From Paragyromitra xinjiangensis (Eukaryota; Ascomycota; Pezizomycetes; Pezizales; Discinaceae), in assembly GCA_038503065.1 (NCBI GenBank), contig JBCAMK010000010.1, positions 558,001 through 622,000 on the forward strand: a stretch of DNA of 64,000 nt. Direction: 5' to 3'. This document shows, in pieces, positions 60,463 through 64,000 of the stretch. Position 1 is the first letter of the stretch; every line of letters begins with the position of its first letter. A program made the translations under genes and the position numbers. The notes beneath the pieces are model-generated. The model ran no database searches, was not told the origin of the DNA, and saw nothing but the letters and a program-made list of their open reading frames with translations.

Positions 60463-61721
60463 TTATACCGGATTCTCGCCCATCACAACTTCTGGGATTC
60501 CCTTAGTGGGCACGGCCGAGGGTGTTGGCTTGCTCTCCTCAGTTGGCAAGGTTTTACTCTCTCCGGTTGGGATCAGATTCCGGAGGATGAGATCATAATT
60601 GACATCTTCAACCTTCTTGACCTGTGTGGTGGATCAATTGTATTAGCGTGTTTCTGCAACATGGGGTAGAATCCGGGCATGAATTACACTGTACTTCAGA
60701 CCATCACTTCTCCTGCGAAGACTGTCGTTCTTTAGGTTCAGAATTTGGAATGAGGAGTGTATGTCCTTGACGAAGCGGTTGATCATCTGTGGGCGGAGGA
60801 AGTCACGCTGGGTCACGGCATTTGTCGTGAGGCGGGTCTGTAATGTTTATATTGTTAGATAAAACCAAATTCATAGGAAGAAAAAAGAAAAAAGAAAAAA
60901 GAAAAAAGAAAGGCAACGATCGATACGAAGAGGAGCATACCAATTCTTCAACGAGGGTAATGACGGCGTGTAAATACTCCTCGACCGTCAAATGGAATTT
61001 GTCCTCAGTCTTGAGATTAACCGGTACTGCGTCATCCATCAGCACTCTTTCTTCACCCCACAGCGAATACTCCACAGACCTCCAAGAATAGCCCCAACCT
61101 CGTCAATAGTCAGTAAGCTATTCTCTGAATCTGCGATCCCATAGCTTCTCCTCAACCACCCGTGTAACAGCACCAAGAACGCCTGCAAATCCCCCTCACT
61201 TAATCAGCCTTCACCCATCTCGTTCATCTCCCCACCTCCTCTCAGACAAGCCTACGGTGTTCTGCAAATCCCTTGTCCATAGTCCATTATACTTGTAGTA
61301 CGGATAATTTTTCACAATATCAACAAGTCCCTCAATCTCTTTCCGAACCTGTCCGAATCCATCATCGACGCTATCCGCCAATTTTGGAACTATTTATTCC
61401 CAAGCCCATTAGCGACCAACTAGAGGAGTCCAATAAAAACGGCAGAGGCCCTACCATGTTCAGCTGGAACGATATGGATCCTCGACAAGGTAGAATTGAT
61501 CTTCCGGACTTGCACATAGAACCATCAGTCAGGCACTGAGCAAAGATAAGGTCATTGGGGGCCTAACCTTCTTTGTCCAGCTTTTTGAGTGCATCACGAA
61601 TTTCCTACGTTCTCCTCATCAGTCACCAGACTTGCTCCAAAGCAATAAAACTAACCTCCTTCACCGCACTATCCTTCTCAATCATCTCCTGGACCGCCGC
61701 AAAAATCTCCGGATCAACCAT
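60463..61721 (-). CDS. Translin family protein
   Basis: Eight exons on the minus strand (61721-61656, 61604-61568, 61508-61455, 61389-61256, 61182-61080, 61026-60941, 60837-60688, 60621-60463) join in frame into 262 residues. The start MVDPEIFAAVQEMIEKDSAV, then INSTLSRIHIVPAEH, YYKYNGLWTRDLQN, TEDKFHLTVEEYLHAVITLV, FQILNLKNDSLRRR and VKKVEDVNYDL are translin landmarks. Translin binds single-stranded nucleic acid. With TRAX it forms the C3PO nuclease, which acts on small RNAs and tRNA fragments. No TRAX gene lies in this window. A (GAAAAAA)n repeat lies in intron 6. The C-terminal 25 residues are Thr/Pro/Glu rich and not conserved. Family identity is firm. Confidence 0.94.
60879..60912 (+). 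repeat. (GAAAAAA)n repeat inside a translin intron
   Basis: Four to five near-perfect seven-base units lie in the sixth intron of the translin gene. On the transcript they read as a pyrimidine tract about 40 bases downstream of the donor. Confidence 0.9.
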
Positions 61722-62477
61722 CGCAAATGTCTCCAACATTCCTTTCCTTTGTTTTTTTTTCTTCCTTCTTTTCCTTCCTTACTATTTCTCACTTCCCGTC
61801 TATCCAAGACCCGAAATTCGTTTCGTCTTCTTCGCGGAGTGTTCTTCTCCTTTCGGTTTAGGCTGCTCGGTGCACGTTCGCTGGGGGAATAAAGACAACA
61901 AAAATAGCAGATCACACTGAGACTGATTATCTGAGACGGATAAGTTTGTTTGCGGGGTGGGGGGAATGAGGCGTTGGAGAGACAATGACGCGCGCGTTAG
62001 TGGGGCTCTTCCAAGAGGCCGCGCTGCACCACCGGTTCTTGTCTCACGCGACGCACGGGCCCCCAACGTCTGTTTTGATTAGTTTCCGCACCACCCGTGC
62101 CAAGAGGATAGCAGCTTGCTAAGGATTCAAGGTCTCGGGAGTGCGCCGAATTGAGGAACGGTTGGGTTTGACCCCACGAGGAATCAACGCCTCATATAGG
62201 GAGAATGGACGCTTTCTCCGGTGGCACATTGATGCATTGTCCAATTGAGCGACCACAATCTGATCACAAAGTCTTAATAATGCCTATGCACAACCAACAA
62301 GCAATAGTTGGGGGGGGGGGTAACAAAACGACAACAATCCAGACCCAAGGGGAAAAAAAGAAAAAGAGAAAAAGAAAAACACCTATGAATATGCATGATA
62401 CAAAATGAAGGAATGAAGGGACCTCCCCCCAAAAAATATTTACAGTTGTGGCCAGGTCAGGCTTACATGTGAGATAG
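61722..62477. other. Spacer between two minus-strand genes
   Basis: Translin promoter on the left and 3' UTR of the phosphodiesterase gene on the right. An A/G-rich run at 62345-62380 and a poly-G run near 62312 are the only notable sequence. Confidence 0.5.
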
Positions 62478-63963
62478 TCAGGGAGTTAAATGCGGTTCCA
62501 TCTTGAAGCCATAACGACACCGGAATAGATATGAGAAGATGTACGCCAGAAGCTGGTAACACATCAGCTCCAGCATTTCCCAATACGTCCATGGCTCCAT
62601 CGAGCACTGTCCATCTAGATACTTTTCGCAGACGCTACAAGCGGGCTAAAGTTAGCGCAAGTGGTACCCCTCTATAGAATGGAGCCTTACGTACTCGAGA
62701 AATTTGACGGGATCATCGGTGCAGACAGCTATGAAATCGGTTCGTTAGTTGGGGTTTCCGATTAGGTTTTAAGGTACCGGGCTTGTCATACCGTCGATCT
62801 CGTGGCCTATTGTCCACTTCATGACTTTAACATCATTGACCGTCCATGTATAGATATCTCTGCCAGCTGCCCGGGCATCTTTCCGGAATTTCTCGCCTTT
62901 AGGCCCGTCGAGGATGGCATACGATAGGTGAAAGGATACGTTTGGAAGTTTGAGGAATTCCCGCGCATAAGGCAGCGAATAGCCGATATGCTATACACCA
63001 TTAATTAATATCAATTCACTCGTAGAAGAGAAGAGAATTAGAGCAAACTTACCGTTATTGGAAATCCCGGTAAATACCTCTCACACAGCTGACTCTGTCA
63101 GCTCCCATTCGCCCCCCCACAAAACCTGCAAAAAGTGTAAATATCCTCACAGGTATAAAATTTAGCGTCCAACACCCCAAAACAACCCTATTCCCCCAAA
63201 ACTCCACCCCACCTCCTGCAGCACGTAGCGTCTCCCCCGTCAAGCGTATTATGTCTTCCGCGTTATTATCCACCTTGATATCCAGCAGCAGCCACATATC
63301 CTTCACAGCCGGCTGACACATAAACTCCAGCACTTCCCGCAGTGTCGGCATCGGTACATGGGGGGCTTCAAGCGTTCGCAGAGTCTGCAAGTATGAGCAG
63401 TCGAAATCAATGACTTTTCCTTCGGCACCGAAACATCGCTTTAGAGTCGCATCCTACAGTTGATGATGTTTAGTGAGCGACAGGTGATAATATGGGCTGA
63501 TTTAACATACGTGTGAGATCATGACCACACCATCTCGTGACAGGTGAAGGTCTGCCCAATAAATTCGTTAGCTTCGAGCCCTGAGCCTTGTTTTCCTTTG
63601 TCCATACCTGTCTCTATCGCGTGAGCACCAGCTTTGACAGCGCCTTCGAACGCCTTGATAGTGTTTTCAGGAAATTGTGCCTTGAACCTTCAAAGCGAAA
63701 GGATGCATCAGCGATCACAGTCAAATATTCAAGTTAATCAATAGTTATTGTAAAACTCACCCACGATGGGCTATAGCTTGTGGAAGTCGAAGACGTTCTG
63801 AATCCAGCACCGGAATCGCAAAGGTTCCTGCTCTGTAAGCATGCGCACAAGCACAACCAACAAATATCCAAGCAACAAGGAGGGAGGAGACAGAGGGTGG
63901 GAGGGATGTCATACCAAGCGACTTCTTCGAACTCAACAACGGTTGTGAATCCTCGTAGTTCAT
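62478..63963 (-). CDS. Membrane-anchored glycerophosphodiester phosphodiesterase, PGC1-like
   Basis: Eight exons on the minus strand (63963-63761, 63687-63608, 63551-63511, 63453-63151, 63088-63053, 62990-62792, 62728-62695, 62634-62478) join in frame into 350 residues. The GDPD catalytic signature is complete: AIAHRGFKAQFPENT (64-78), HAIETDLHLSRDGVVMISHD and LLLDIKVDN, with the product-side VCTDDPVKFLD near the end. The layout resembles yeast Pgc1, a phosphatidylglycerol phospholipase C of lipid droplets and mitochondria. Unlike that protein it starts with a hydrophobic segment (SSLLVAWIFVGCACAHAY, about 26-43), which suggests a signal anchor. The C-terminus is again hydrophobic (MCYQLLAYIFSYLF). 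A GTATGA...TTACAG stretch in exon 1 looks like an intron, but removing it would break the frame. The gene may extend regulatory sequence past the window end. Confidence 0.93.
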
Positions 63964-64000
63964 GACTCCTCCTCCCTTTCCTAGATTATGATATTATGAA

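Overview
The window is nuclear DNA of a filamentous ascomycete fungus. Genes carry several short GT-AG introns, mostly 45-125 nt. The set includes fungus-type genes: a Sim4-complex kinetochore subunit, a PXL1-like LIM protein, a PRM10/ThrE-type transporter and a PGC1-like phospholipase. Intron density and the wide, gene-poor, MITE-bearing spacers would fit a Pezizomycete-like genome, but that placement is inference.

Layout: 2.1-4.8 kb, paxillin-like LIM protein (+). 5-8.4 kb, gene-free, with a probable degraded mitochondrial LSU rRNA insertion near 6 kb. 8.4-13.3 kb, Rab7/Ypt7 GTPase (-), CENP-U/Fta4-like kinetochore protein (+) and a SIKE/FGFR1OP2-type coiled-coil protein (+). 15.7-17.3 kb, a Gln/Ser-rich low-complexity protein (+) behind a long pyrimidine-rich leader. 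17.3-27.3 kb, a 10 kb island with MITEs and no intact gene. 27.4-30.1 kb, ThrE/PRM10-like transporter (+). 31.8-33 kb, ARF6 (-). 34.3-38 kb, a lineage-specific patch with one orphan gene, one gene broken by a stop, three MITE or hairpin elements and an intron-containing tRNA-Leu(AAG). 38-45.4 kb, glycyl-tRNA synthetase (-) and a SAC7-type RhoGAP with a long Gln-rich tail (-). 47.4-50.8 kb, TIM9 (+) and a 6-phosphogluconate-dehydrogenase-like protein with a DUF1932-type C-terminus (+). 52.5-55.4 kb, mannose-6-phosphate isomerase (-) divergent from dynactin p25 (+). 56.3-57.3 kb, F-box-like protein (+). 58.3-64 kb, ZIP zinc transporter of the KE4 type (-), translin (-) and a membrane-anchored glycerophosphodiester phosphodiesterase (-).

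The genes are mostly core eukaryotic housekeeping genes and do not form an operon-like or biosynthetic cluster. Loose themes are GTPase-controlled membrane traffic and polarity (Ypt7, Arf6, RhoGAP, LIM, a possible STRIPAK subunit) and cell division (Fta4, dynactin p25). I found no convincing new defence or biosynthetic system. The most notable observations are a strongly over-represented palindrome (TACATGTA) in the spacers, a 7-nt internal microexon in the zinc transporter, a GC-AG intron behind a 7-nt first coding exon in ARF6, the MITE families, the mitochondrial-rRNA-like insertion, and two unrecognised genes in the 34-36 kb patch. Exon coordinates were derived by hand from reading-frame continuity and splice signals.
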